A stretch of DNA of 63,801 nucleotides from Candidatus Omnitrophota bacterium. GTDB taxonomy: Bacteria; Hinthialibacterota; Hinthialibacteria; Hinthialibacterales; JAKPRU01. The stretch is taken from the NCBI GenBank assembly GCA_029570205.1, contig JAKQSI010000116.1:1-63801 (forward strand). Direction: 5' to 3'. The notes under the pieces are model-generated. The model searched no databases, was not told where the DNA came from, and was given only the letters and a program-made list of their open reading frames with translations. Positions 17,278 through 25,369 of this stretch are shown piece by piece. Position numbers and translations under genes: made by a program. Every line of letters begins with the position of its first letter. The first letter of the stretch is position 1.

Positions 17278-18715
17278 GGGTGAGTTTGCCGAGGTCCAGG
17301 TGATTGAGTAGCGTTGCTGTGATCGGCCGTTTGGCCTCCGGGAAGATGAAAGCCTGGAAGTAATCGGTTGCTTCAGGGGAATTAAGTATAGCGGCCAGAT
17401 CGCGCGCTTCTTGTTCATGTCTGCACGGATAGAAATAGCAGGTATCATCCAGCATGACCGGCCTATCGAAGTGCGGCCCGACCGCCTGGAAAAGCCGGTT
17501 CTTGTATAACGCCGAAACGGCTACCTTCCACGGCGCGAACGAATACGGTCCGACTCCGAAAATCGCGAAGGGGGACTGATTTCTGTAAATGGAGCTGCGC
17601 CGCTCATCAAAATACTCGCGGCGTTGTTGCAGGTAATTCCAGGTGAGAGGGGCGATGCTTTCGATGTGACGGGTATCTTCGCCAACCTGACATTGGGGAA
17701 CGAGCAGCCATCGCCGGATTTCTCCGGTTCGTCCATTGGCCAAGTCCGCACCTTTCAATAAGGGATAGAGGAAGGTTTCTTCCAGTTCCACGGTTTCATT
17801 CAATCCGTTTCGATATATTCCATTCTCTTTTTGCAGTTCGAGGATTTTTGCGCAATCATGCTTGATTCCGGACCGCCACGGGATCGGGGATTTGCCGATC
17901 ATGTGTTTTGAACGGTTATATGCTTCCAGGTCCGCAATCGCGAATCCATCGCGAATACCGATGGATTGAGCGGATTGTGTCTCCGTAAGCGATGAGAAGA
18001 CTCCGCAATCGACGGATTGGGACCGAGTACCTGTCTCGAAGAAAAACAGCCCTGCATCGACCACGGCCCCGAAATGCCTCTGTGCGTCGATCCGGTAGAT
18101 CCGGGGTCGCCCAATGGATAGACTTCTCTTTGCCGCATACAGAAGGACTTTCCGGGCCACGGCGGTTTTGCAGAGCATCGCCACGGTTGCGTTTGTTCCC
18201 TGGGCGGCCTCCAGGAGGCGGAGCAGCATCCACTCGGAGATATCGAAATTGCTTTTGCCGGTGAGGGCCTCCAATCCGGCAAGGCCCGGGAAATTGGACT
18301 TTTTCGGCAGGTTGACAGTTCCGATTTGTCCCTGTTGGGAGTTGGTTACCCATGGAGGATTGCCGAGAATCAGGACGGGGGCGGGAAGGTTTCGAATCCT
18401 TCTTTCCCAATCTTCGGTGAAGAAGTTCCCTTCATGGATCTCGATTCGGTTTTGCAGATTTGTGGCGGCGGTACGGCTGTTTGCCAGGGACACATATTCG
18501 GAATTGATTTCCAGGCCGATTCCGCGTGCGTGGGGAAATGCGTCTGCCGCCGCGAGCAGGAAGTTACCTGTGCCACATGCAGGTTCAACGAATGATCGAG
18601 GTTTTATGCCGATGTGTTTGAGAAGTCGGCACACCTCGTGGGCGAGTTCGAGCGGTGTCTGAAAATCGCCGAAAGCAACCTTTCGATTGCGGATTGTGGA
18701 TTGCGGATTGGCCAA
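17267..18715 (-). CDS. DNA adenine methyltransferase, TaqI/Eco57I-like
   Basis: This 482-residue protein has the SAM-binding motif VEPACGTGNFLLAA near residue 43 and the N6-adenine catalytic motif GNPPW near residue 116, followed by a long target-recognition region and a C-terminal segment (SPEATDYFQAFIFPEAKR) typical of TaqI-like enzymes. The start is TTG at 18715 behind GGAGGA; its first residues (NPQSTIRN) come from a GGATTGCGGATTG repeat. No endonuclease is recognised. It is last in a three-gene minus-strand unit with two unknown proteins, which suggests a restriction or other defence role. Confidence 0.82.
   Translation of the reverse strand: MANPQSTIRNRKVAFGDFQTPLELAHEVCRLLKHIGIKPRSFVEPACGTGNFLLAAADAFPHARGIGLEINSEYVSLANSRTAATNLQNRIEIHEGNFFTEDWERRIRNLPAPVLILGNPPWVTNSQQGQIGTVNLPKKSNFPGLAGLEALTGKSNFDISEWMLLRLLEAAQGTNATVAMLCKTAVARKVLLYAAKRSLSIGRPRIYRIDAQRHFGAVVDAGLFFFETGTRSQSVDCGVFSSLTETQSAQSIGIRDGFAIADLEAYNRSKHMIGKSPIPWRSGIKHDCAKILELQKENGIYRNGLNETVELEETFLYPLLKGADLANGRTGEIRRWLLVPQCQVGEDTRHIESIAPLTWNYLQQRREYFDERRSSIYRNQSPFAIFGVGPYSFAPWKVAVSALYKNRLFQAVGPHFDRPVMLDDTCYFYPCRHEQEARDLAAILNSPEATDYFQAFIFPEAKRPITATLLNHLDLGKLTLSR
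18687..18712. repeat. GGATTGTGGATTGCGGATTG short repeat at the methyltransferase start
   Basis: Three near-identical copies of GGATTG(C/T) in a row. Read on the minus strand they give NPQSTIRN, a run I know from many environmental genomes where this repeat has slipped into reading frames. Here it forms the N-terminus of the methyltransferase. Confidence 0.6.
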
Positions 18716-18790
18716 GAGATATTCCTCCGAATCTTTTCGGATAACGCCAATTGTCCGAAACGGCCGAAGTGGAGGGAATTGCAGACAGTT

Positions 18791-19663
18791 CTATTCCTGC
18801 TTTGGTGAAGATACCTCGCGTAGACCCGATTCCGGTGCAGTAGTAGATGTCTGCTCTAAGGTGGAATTCGACCTGTCAGCACTTGCGCCCCGTTCTGGAC
18901 CGGGTAGAAATTGAACAAGCCAAATTGAAATAGTAACCAGAAGCGTGGCAAGGACAGAGCTGACCACTCCGATGAGGATCGGCATGAAGAAGGCTTTTTT
19001 TCGACGCCGCACAGCGGCACGGATTTCCAGGGCTTTCTGACGAATCTGGGTACAGACGTTTTTTACCATAGCGTAGGCAAGAAGGTATTTCTCGATAACA
19101 TCTCTATTAACCGTCAGTTTCTCTTCCGTCTGCTCGGTCGTATCATCCAACTCGATATCTTTGAACATCTTACATTGAACGACCATCCTTCGCGCTTCTT
19201 CGATCTTTGCGAAGCCGGTCGGAAAGTCCGGTATTACTTGGCAGATATCATCAAAATCGAAATGCTTAACCAGGTTTTCATAATCGGTTAGATTCGACAT
19301 AATAAGCGAATCCAGTGAGTCATAAGCCGCGCGATACAAATGTCCCTTTATTTTCAGAAAATTGTTTTTGCAGTAGGCACATTGAGCAAGATTTCCCTCC
19401 GGCGCCTTTGGTCTGGGATCATCATTGATCGTCTCAACAAAAACCCGCTGTTCCCGACCTTCAACAATCGAGACATGCTTCACCCGCATCAAGTGATCCA
19501 GTGCGCTGCGCAGCTCCGTGATCGCCGGGACAGAAATGCGCTGATCCTTATTCGAGATTTCGGCAAGAGCGACTAAGGCTTTGGTCTGGAAATAGAAATC
19601 AATAAGGTCTCTCCAGTCCTTATCCGAGACAAAAACTGGGGTTTGTTCCACAATCAGCCTCAC
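18791..19663 (-). CDS. Unknown protein with C-terminal membrane anchor
   Basis: I do not recognise this 290-residue protein. The N-terminal part is mostly helical and includes TELRSALDHLMR, which fits the R-x4-H pattern of HEPN RNases, but that alone is weak. A CAYC pair lies near residue 96. One strong transmembrane helix is near residues 236-258 (FMPILIGVVSSVLATLLVTI), after an Arg/Lys-rich stretch, so most of the protein should face the cytoplasm. The tail is Ser/Thr/Glu-rich. The start is GTG with no clear ribosome-binding site. It lies between an 88-residue gene and a DNA methyltransferase. Confidence 0.6.
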   Translation of the reverse strand: MRLIVEQTPVFVSDKDWRDLIDFYFQTKALVALAEISNKDQRISVPAITELRSALDHLMRVKHVSIVEGREQRVFVETINDDPRPKAPEGNLAQCAYCKNNFLKIKGHLYRAAYDSLDSLIMSNLTDYENLVKHFDFDDICQVIPDFPTGFAKIEEARRMVVQCKMFKDIELDDTTEQTEEKLTVNRDVIEKYLLAYAMVKNVCTQIRQKALEIRAAVRRRKKAFFMPILIGVVSSVLATLLVTISIWLVQFLPGPERGASADRSNSTLEQTSTTAPESGLREVSSPKQE

Positions 19664-19689
19664 TTTGTTCTGGTTGAATTGAAAAAAGA

Positions 19690-19956
19690 TTAGCGAAAAT
19701 GTCGGAGCAGGCGCTGAATACCCATGGACTTTTTTGCCAGCCGGAATTTTGAGACCCTTGCCCTGGTTTGTTCGATAGACTCGGGCATAAGAAGCTTGCC
19801 CGTCGATGCGCGGACCATTCCGCGTGCCCGTTCCGGATACAGTAATTGCACGCCAGACTTTCGTACCACGTTCAAAGGCTCTGATGCCAGATCTTGCAGA
19901 CTTCGGCCAAGTTCCTCCCGAATGATTTCATACGCTTTCTTGGAGAGAATCGGCAT
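19690..19956 (-). CDS. Small unknown protein heading the methyltransferase unit
   Basis: This is an 88-residue protein, not recognised. It is basic and helical (KKAYEIIREELGRSLQDLAS), with a central strand-like segment and a basic C-terminus (RLAKKSMGIQRLLRHFR). The ATG at 19956 has AAGGA upstream. It ends 26 bp before the start of the membrane-anchored protein in the same orientation. It could be a small regulator of the unit. The 236 bp upstream, to rfbD, hold nothing recognisable. Confidence 0.6.
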   Translation of the reverse strand: MPILSKKAYEIIREELGRSLQDLASEPLNVVRKSGVQLLYPERARGMVRASTGKLLMPESIEQTRARVSKFRLAKKSMGIQRLLRHFR

Positions 19957-20192
19957 TGGTTTTTCCTTCTTTCTTGTCGCCCATCCTCGATATCGATTTT
20001 AATAACTGAATTAAGGCACTAGGGAATGCCACCACATTTGGGTACTATCTTGCACCAAGAGGATGGACAGTCAAGCGTTCTCTTATGCCTTTTTATGTCG
20101 AAAATACATCAAAAGCGTCCATCTGACGCAATGCCCAAAGATCCTTCCCAGGCAATGGAAAAGGCATCTGCTGCGCTTCTGTACTCCAAGGC

Positions 20193-21056
20193 TTACCGAA
20201 GGATTTTTCCCCGCTCCGTCAAATAAGTATTCAGCGCCTCTTGCCAAGTGGGCATGGTGTCCAGGCCAAGTTTTTGCAGGGCAGCATTTTCGAGAGCGGA
20301 GTTGGCCGGACGGCGCGCAGGAGCGCCATACTCGGCGGCGGTCACCGGCGTAATCGGAACGTTCATGCCCGATTGCCGAAATATCTCCTGCGCAAACTCC
20401 AGCCAGGAACAGGCTCCGTGATTTACAAGATGGTATGTGCCGTATTGGTCTGTTTCGATCAACTTGCGGATGTGCCTTGCCGCATCCCGGGCGGAGGTCG
20501 GCGAGAGGTATTCATCGGAGACAATCCGCAACGGTGTACCGCGTTCGCCAAGACGAAGCATGGCCTCCACGAAGTTTGTGCCTTTCATCCGGCTGGGTGT
20601 CAAGCCGAAAAGCCCCGCCACACGGACAATGTAATGTTTTCGCCAGGTATATTGCAGATAGTATTCCCCCGCCAACTTGGTCAGTCCGTAGGCGTTCACC
20701 GGGCCGGGCGGGTCGGTCTCCACATAGGGCGCTCGTTTCTCCCCGCCGAAAATGTAGTTAGTGCTGATATGGACGAGGGGCAGGTCCCAGCGTTTACAGG
20801 CAGCGGCCAGGTTTTTGACTCCGAGCGCGTTTACCCGAAACGCCTCGATTTGTTCGCGTTCGCATTCATCCACCCGGGTAAAGGCAGCGGTGTTGATCAC
20901 CACATCGCAGGAAGTAAACGCGATCTGCTGTTGCACCCGCGCCTCATCGGTGATATCCATTTCCTCGATATCACAGGCAATTACATTTTCCCCGGAGAAC
21001 TCCCTCACCAGGTCCGAACCGAGCTGGCCCAACGCACCGACGATTAAGACATTCAC
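20193..21056 (-). CDS. rfbD: dTDP-4-dehydrorhamnose reductase
   Basis: This 287-residue SDR protein starts MNVLIVGALGQLGSDL (glycine-rich NAD(P) site) and carries HISTNYIFGGE and YGLTKLAGEYYL (catalytic Tyr-x3-Lys), the pattern of RmlD/RfbD. It makes dTDP-L-rhamnose for surface polysaccharide. The start is GTG at 21056 with AAGGAG upstream; a nearby ATG is out of frame. No rfbA/B/C genes are adjacent, so related SDR sugar reductases cannot be excluded. Confidence 0.83.
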   Translation of the reverse strand: MNVLIVGALGQLGSDLVREFSGENVIACDIEEMDITDEARVQQQIAFTSCDVVINTAAFTRVDECEREQIEAFRVNALGVKNLAAACKRWDLPLVHISTNYIFGGEKRAPYVETDPPGPVNAYGLTKLAGEYYLQYTWRKHYIVRVAGLFGLTPSRMKGTNFVEAMLRLGERGTPLRIVSDEYLSPTSARDAARHIRKLIETDQYGTYHLVNHGACSWLEFAQEIFRQSGMNVPITPVTAAEYGAPARRPANSALENAALQKLGLDTMPTWQEALNTYLTERGKILR

Positions 21057-21131
21057 AGAATGCTCCTTGCTGATCTATTGAGTTTTCTGCGTCGCCGCCG
21101 CCCGCGCCGAACGGCATTGCTATCGGAGGGT

Positions 21132-21178
21132 GAGGGGGCCTTGGTTTATCAGACTGTCTCCGTAGCCAAAGCCCCCTC
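21132..21178. other. Long imperfect hairpin between rfbD and PFK
   Basis: GAGGGGGCCTTGG (21132-21144) pairs with CCAAAGCCCCCTC (21166-21178), 12 of 13 positions Watson-Crick. It lies between the stop of the phosphofructokinase gene and the start of rfbD, both minus strand. No T-tract follows on either strand, so the terminator role is uncertain. Confidence 0.5.
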
Positions 21179-21200
21179 GATGAAGACCTGAATAAGACCC

Positions 21201-22424
21201 CTACATTTTGGGGACCATCGGTGCAGCCAGACGCACGGCAGTCGGCGAAACACCGACCAGGGGGGCGACATAATGCCGGAATGCCTCCGTGATATTGTTT
21301 GCTTCCGGTGCGATGAACTCATCCGGCATCACCTTGGTTTTGGCGGCTACATCCTCCAGTTTCACCATGTCATATTCCACAGCATAATCTCCCACGCGGC
21401 GGATCACGACGGAGCCGTCCACACTGTGCCAGACGGCATACTGAACCGCTTTTTCGCCGACCTCGCGCGCTTCGTGGTAATCAATCTCAGAAACACAACC
21501 CAGAAAACAACGCTGCGGGTAACCAAAGGTATCCGCACGGACACGCTTGATTTTCAGTTTATTCTTGACCAGATCCGACAGGAGGTCCCCCAATGCTCCG
21601 ATACCGGACAATTGGATGTTGCCGTGGGCATCCTTTTCCGATCTTCCGGTAAGGGTTGAGATCAGCGGGACATGGTTTCCTTTTGCATCGATCTCGCTCC
21701 AAACACCTTCCGAAACGGCTACAATACACCGCCCGTATTTTTTCATGGTGGCGTCAATACTTCCAAGGAACTCTTCCTCATTGAATTTCCGTTCCGGGAT
21801 ATAAACCAAATGGGGGCCGTCATCCGGGAACCGTCGGAACGCAGTAGATGCAGCGGTCAGAAATCCTGCATGACGCCCCATAACCACCGCGATATAGACT
21901 CCGGGGAGCGCCTGGTTGTCCAGGTTTGCCCCTGCAAGAGCGAGCGCCACATAGCGGGCCGCCGAGCCGAATCCGGGACAGTGGTCCGTGATGACCAGAT
22001 CGTTATCGATGGTTTTGGGGACATGCACACAACGGATCTCGTAACTCTCTTGTTCCGCGAAGGAGTTGACGATGCGGCAGGTGTCGGAAGAGTCGTTTCC
22101 ACCGATGTAGAAGAAATACCGGATATTGTATTTTTTGAAAATGCTGAAAATCTTTTTGCAGTAGGCTTCATCCGGCTTGTCTCTTGTCGAACCGAGAGCG
22201 GCGCCCGGTGTCTTGCCGATTTCCTCCAAATTATGAGAGGTTGCCTGACTGAGATCGACAAACTCCTCATCTACGATTCCTCGCACTCCATGGCGGGCGC
22301 CATAAACGTGGGTGATTTGACTGAACTTGCGGCATTCCAATGCGGCTCCCACCATGCTTTGATTGATGACGGCAGTGGGACCGCCTCCTTGCGCGATGAT
22401 TGCTTTTCCAGGTAGCTGTGCCAT
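21201..22424 (-). CDS. pfp: Pyrophosphate-type phosphofructokinase
   Basis: This 407-residue PFK-family protein has GGND at residues 108-111 where ATP enzymes read GGDG, and PKTIDND at 136-142 where ATP enzymes have PGTIDND. Both substitutions mark pyrophosphate-dependent enzymes. MGRHAGFLTAAS is also conserved. It interconverts fructose 6-phosphate and fructose 1,6-bisphosphate. The ATG at 22424 is preferred (GGAGG 9 nt upstream) over an upstream start that adds 31 unrelated residues. Confidence 0.88.
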   Translation of the reverse strand: MAQLPGKAIIAQGGGPTAVINQSMVGAALECRKFSQITHVYGARHGVRGIVDEEFVDLSQATSHNLEEIGKTPGAALGSTRDKPDEAYCKKIFSIFKKYNIRYFFYIGGNDSSDTCRIVNSFAEQESYEIRCVHVPKTIDNDLVITDHCPGFGSAARYVALALAGANLDNQALPGVYIAVVMGRHAGFLTAASTAFRRFPDDGPHLVYIPERKFNEEEFLGSIDATMKKYGRCIVAVSEGVWSEIDAKGNHVPLISTLTGRSEKDAHGNIQLSGIGALGDLLSDLVKNKLKIKRVRADTFGYPQRCFLGCVSEIDYHEAREVGEKAVQYAVWHSVDGSVVIRRVGDYAVEYDMVKLEDVAAKTKVMPDEFIAPEANNITEAFRHYVAPLVGVSPTAVRLAAPMVPKM

Positions 22425-22634
22425 CTCCACAGACCTCCAGACGGATTTTTTGTGTGGGATTTTGCCCGGTCCGTGTTCCAACTCGACGAACGCCCGGGAA
22501 GACAGGACTATCTCCATCGGGTGGGGGATCAGGCACGAATCTTGATTACCCTAAAGACTTGGGCGGTTCCGTGCAAGCCATCCTGAGATGCCCAATTTGC
22601 GGCGGACCGGTCAAAAGCCAGGAGGCTCTTCTTT

Positions 22635-22931
22635 TCACTCCGGGTGAACCACTTCAACCACGACATCGCCATGAATGGCGCAGAAACAGCCGAGACGGGA
22701 GTTTGTGCGGACATCCTCGGCATCATCCAGTCGGTCGGCCTCCTCATCGGTCATTTCGGAGAGATTTTCCATCCCGCTCCGAACATACACGTGGCATGTC
22801 CCGCACGCTCCGGCTCCACCGCAGAGATGGGGCAGCGGAATGTCGTGCTGCTCCGCTGCGTCCAGAATGGTGATTCCTTCCGCCACGTCGAATTTCTGTT
22901 CCTTGTCGGTGATGAATGTAATGGCCGGCAT
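22635..22931 (-). CDS. 2Fe-2S ferredoxin (adrenodoxin-like)
   Basis: This 98-residue protein carries the [2Fe-2S] motif CGGAGACGTC (C-x5-C-x2-C) and the fourth Cys in RLGCFCAIHG, as in adrenodoxin/Isc-type ferredoxins. It is a small soluble electron carrier. AAGGAGGA lies about 8 nt before the ATG. It precedes the phosphofructokinase on the same strand after a 210-bp gap, so common transcription is uncertain. Its redox partner is not evident. Confidence 0.9.
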   Translation of the reverse strand: MPAITFITDKEQKFDVAEGITILDAAEQHDIPLPHLCGGAGACGTCHVYVRSGMENLSEMTDEEADRLDDAEDVRTNSRLGCFCAIHGDVVVEVVHPE

Positions 22932-23032
22932 GAATCTGTCCTCCTTCAGGAGATTTGTCAGGAGATTTTCTGATTATTGAACAGTATTCCACGAGCCGCT
23001 TGAATCGAAGCCTCCATCAGGGCATTCGCTTT

Positions 23033-24397
23033 TCAGGATGTTCTCCAGGACTTTTCAATTTCCTCCAGAGTACGTCCCTTGGTCTCCGGGACCATCAGAA
23101 GAACAAAGATGAAGTATAGAAAGCTGACACTGCCGTAGATCCAGAACGTGAGAGCCGGGCCAATCGAGGGGCTGTCGTTGAGCATGGGGAATGTCAGCGC
23201 CACGATATAACACGAAAGCCAGATGGTGAAAGTCGCCACCGACATGGCTCGCCCGCGCACTTTGTTCGGAAAGATCTCGGAGCACAGAATCCACCCAATC
23301 GGTCCCACGGACATCGCAAAAGCCCCGGTAAACGTCACCACGCAAATCAGCAGGGCGATGCCCTGGCGCTGAGTATGGAACATCCAACCCACCAATCCCA
23401 AGGCCGTTGTTTGCACGATCGCGCCGATCAGAAGAAGGGGTCTGCGCCCCAATTTGTCCACCAGGGCAATCGCGACCAGGGTGAACAGAAGGTTAATCAA
23501 TCCGACCCATACCGTGGAGGAGAAGGCGGCGTTTTTCCCCGCGCCTGCCGATTCGAAAATCTTGGTCGAGTAATAGATGATTGCATTGATGCCGCAGAAC
23601 TGCGAAAAGGCCATCACCAGAACGGCGATCAGTAAAGGTCTGAAGTAGATGCCGGTGAACAGTTCGGAAAATCGGCCTTCCTCTTGAGAAACGGCGGCAC
23701 GGATGGCCGAGAGTTCGATTTCGGCATGTTCCGCACCGCCCACTTTTTCCAGAATGTCACGGGCTTCGCTTTCCCTTCCTTTTTGTGTCAGCCACCGGGG
23801 ACTTTCGGGAACGGTGAAGAGCAGAGCGATGAAAGCGAGCGCGGGAAGTACCTCCATGCCCAACATCCAGCGCCACCCTGCAACGGTGTTCCAGGCATCA
23901 TCACCCAGACCCTGGATGAGTTTGTTTATGAAGAGGGTCATGAAGATGCCGATGACGATCCCCAACTGGAACAGAGAGCCGAGACGACCGCGCCATTTCT
24001 CGGGAGAGATCTCGGCGATATAGACCGGGCAGATCATAGAGGATGCGCCGATTCCCAAACCGCTGATGAACCGGGCGGAGAGGAACTCGCCAAAGGTGCG
24101 CGGGATTGCCGACAGCACTCCCGATATGGCGTAAAGGAACGCGCAAAGAAAGAGCAGTTTTTTGCGCCCGAACCGATCACTGAGGAAACCGGCAAACATC
24201 GCGCCGGGAATACAACCCAGAATTGCACTGGCGCCGACTGCACCCTCCTGAGCGGGCGTGAGATTCAAATGAATCTTGATATACGAATTCGCGCCATTGA
24301 TGACCGCCGTATCGTAACCGAACAGGAATCCGCCGATGGCGGTTACGGCAGTGGCGAAAAAAACGAACCGCATGTTGGTTGAATCGGGATGACCCAT
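23033..24397 (-). CDS. MFS sugar porter (XylE/GalP type)
   Basis: This 454-residue protein has about 12 membrane helices and the sugar-porter signatures: GGFLFGYDTAVINGA in helix 1, DRFGRKK after helix 2, PESPRWL after helix 6, DKLGRRPLL and the end motif PETKGRTLEEIE. These proton symporters import hexoses or pentoses. The ATG at 24397 gives the normal N-terminus; a 40-residue upstream extension is rejected. The sugar is not determinable. Confidence 0.92.
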   Translation of the reverse strand: MGHPDSTNMRFVFFATAVTAIGGFLFGYDTAVINGANSYIKIHLNLTPAQEGAVGASAILGCIPGAMFAGFLSDRFGRKKLLFLCAFLYAISGVLSAIPRTFGEFLSARFISGLGIGASSMICPVYIAEISPEKWRGRLGSLFQLGIVIGIFMTLFINKLIQGLGDDAWNTVAGWRWMLGMEVLPALAFIALLFTVPESPRWLTQKGRESEARDILEKVGGAEHAEIELSAIRAAVSQEEGRFSELFTGIYFRPLLIAVLVMAFSQFCGINAIIYYSTKIFESAGAGKNAAFSSTVWVGLINLLFTLVAIALVDKLGRRPLLLIGAIVQTTALGLVGWMFHTQRQGIALLICVVTFTGAFAMSVGPIGWILCSEIFPNKVRGRAMSVATFTIWLSCYIVALTFPMLNDSPSIGPALTFWIYGSVSFLYFIFVLLMVPETKGRTLEEIEKSWRTS

Positions 24398-24748
24398 TGT
24401 TGAACGTTTTCCAATCGGTAAGGTTTCGCAACACAGTTTGGCAGCCGACATGTATGGGCTAACCGAACAAACACCGTGTGTATGGCGGTTGATGTTATTC
24501 CAACTCGTGAGAATCAAGAAGGCTGGATTGTAAAGGAGTACACCAAGGAGGGGATGGATCGTCGCGATTTTATTGGTTCCGATCAGGGAGGCGATCCGTC
24601 GGCGCGCGATATGGGGGCTTCTCCGGTTGCCGCCGGCGTTTTGGTTTGACGGATGGACGGTTGATGGATTAAGTTTACCAAGTCAGTTGAGTCGGTCAGG
24701 TATGACAGAAGAAGACCGGGACGGGGATATGTCTTCAGCGGGATGGAT
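24398..24748. other. Intergenic region, nothing recognised
   Basis: This 351-bp gap separates the MFS porter from the TOPRIM-like gene (both minus strand). A 64-codon frame on the plus strand has no recognisable content. I see no strong hairpin or RNA. Confidence 0.4.
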
Positions 24749-25369
24749 TCAGAAACCGGAGTTGTAAGGAATCATCCTCAATCGTTTGATGCAGGAATTC
24801 AAACTGGGCGCTTGTTGGGCCGCAATGGAGGGACGCCAACGCTCTTGAATATATTCTATCAGAAGTGAGGTATAGCCTGGTCCCACTTTTACACCGGAAT
24901 TCGGACGTGGAACCATCTCCTGCCGGATGATTTGTTTTCGAGAACGGGCCGCGATGTCAATCAATTGACTCTTGGGATCTTCCAGTTCTTCGGGATGGGA
25001 CGGGATAGAAGATTGAGGAACGCAAAGAAAATCCGCTATCTTCTCGATATCAGCCAGAAGCCACGCCCCGACGGCCCGGACCGCGATGCGAAAATACATG
25101 TGAATCGCAGGGGACGGCAGCCATTTCTCCCGCAAAGGAGGGGCACATTCCGCATCACGGTCGAGGTCAATCAGAACAATCCAAGGAGAGTGCTTTGCAG
25201 CATTGTTGAAGCCTTCGATTCGTTTCTCCAGATACGATTTCCCATTCTTGCCATAAACTGTGCCGATCTTTATTCCTGTCTCAATAGCCAGTCGTTTGAG
25301 GACAGTTTCATCAACAACACCTTCGACGGCACAAGAAATCGGTGGAATTTCTCCAGAGGACATTTTCAT
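24749..25369 (-). CDS. TOPRIM-like (DUF4276-type) protein, partner of ATPase
   Basis: This 206-residue protein looks like a DUF4276/TOPRIM-type nuclease-like fold: an early acidic motif (CAVEGVVDETVLKRL), then WIVLIDLDRDAECAP with the Asp-x-Asp pair, and RAVGAWLLADIEKIADFL, which is typical of DUF4276. Its ATG overlaps the stop of the upstream AAA ATPase gene by ATGA. ATPase plus TOPRIM pairs are the layout of OLD-like and PARIS-like anti-phage systems. The assignment rests on motifs that I read by eye. Confidence 0.62.
   Translation of the reverse strand: MKMSSGEIPPISCAVEGVVDETVLKRLAIETGIKIGTVYGKNGKSYLEKRIEGFNNAAKHSPWIVLIDLDRDAECAPPLREKWLPSPAIHMYFRIAVRAVGAWLLADIEKIADFLCVPQSSIPSHPEELEDPKSQLIDIAARSRKQIIRQEMVPRPNSGVKVGPGYTSLLIEYIQERWRPSIAAQQAPSLNSCIKRLRMIPYNSGF

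Noticed and set aside
20026-20226. Short plus-strand frame between the 88-residue gene and rfbD
   Set aside because: No recognisable content and it overlaps the end of rfbD on the other strand.
22548-22634. Short plus-strand frame with RCPICGG upstream of the ferredoxin
   Set aside because: One CxxC only, no start or ribosome-binding site, and the frame runs opposite the ferredoxin gene.
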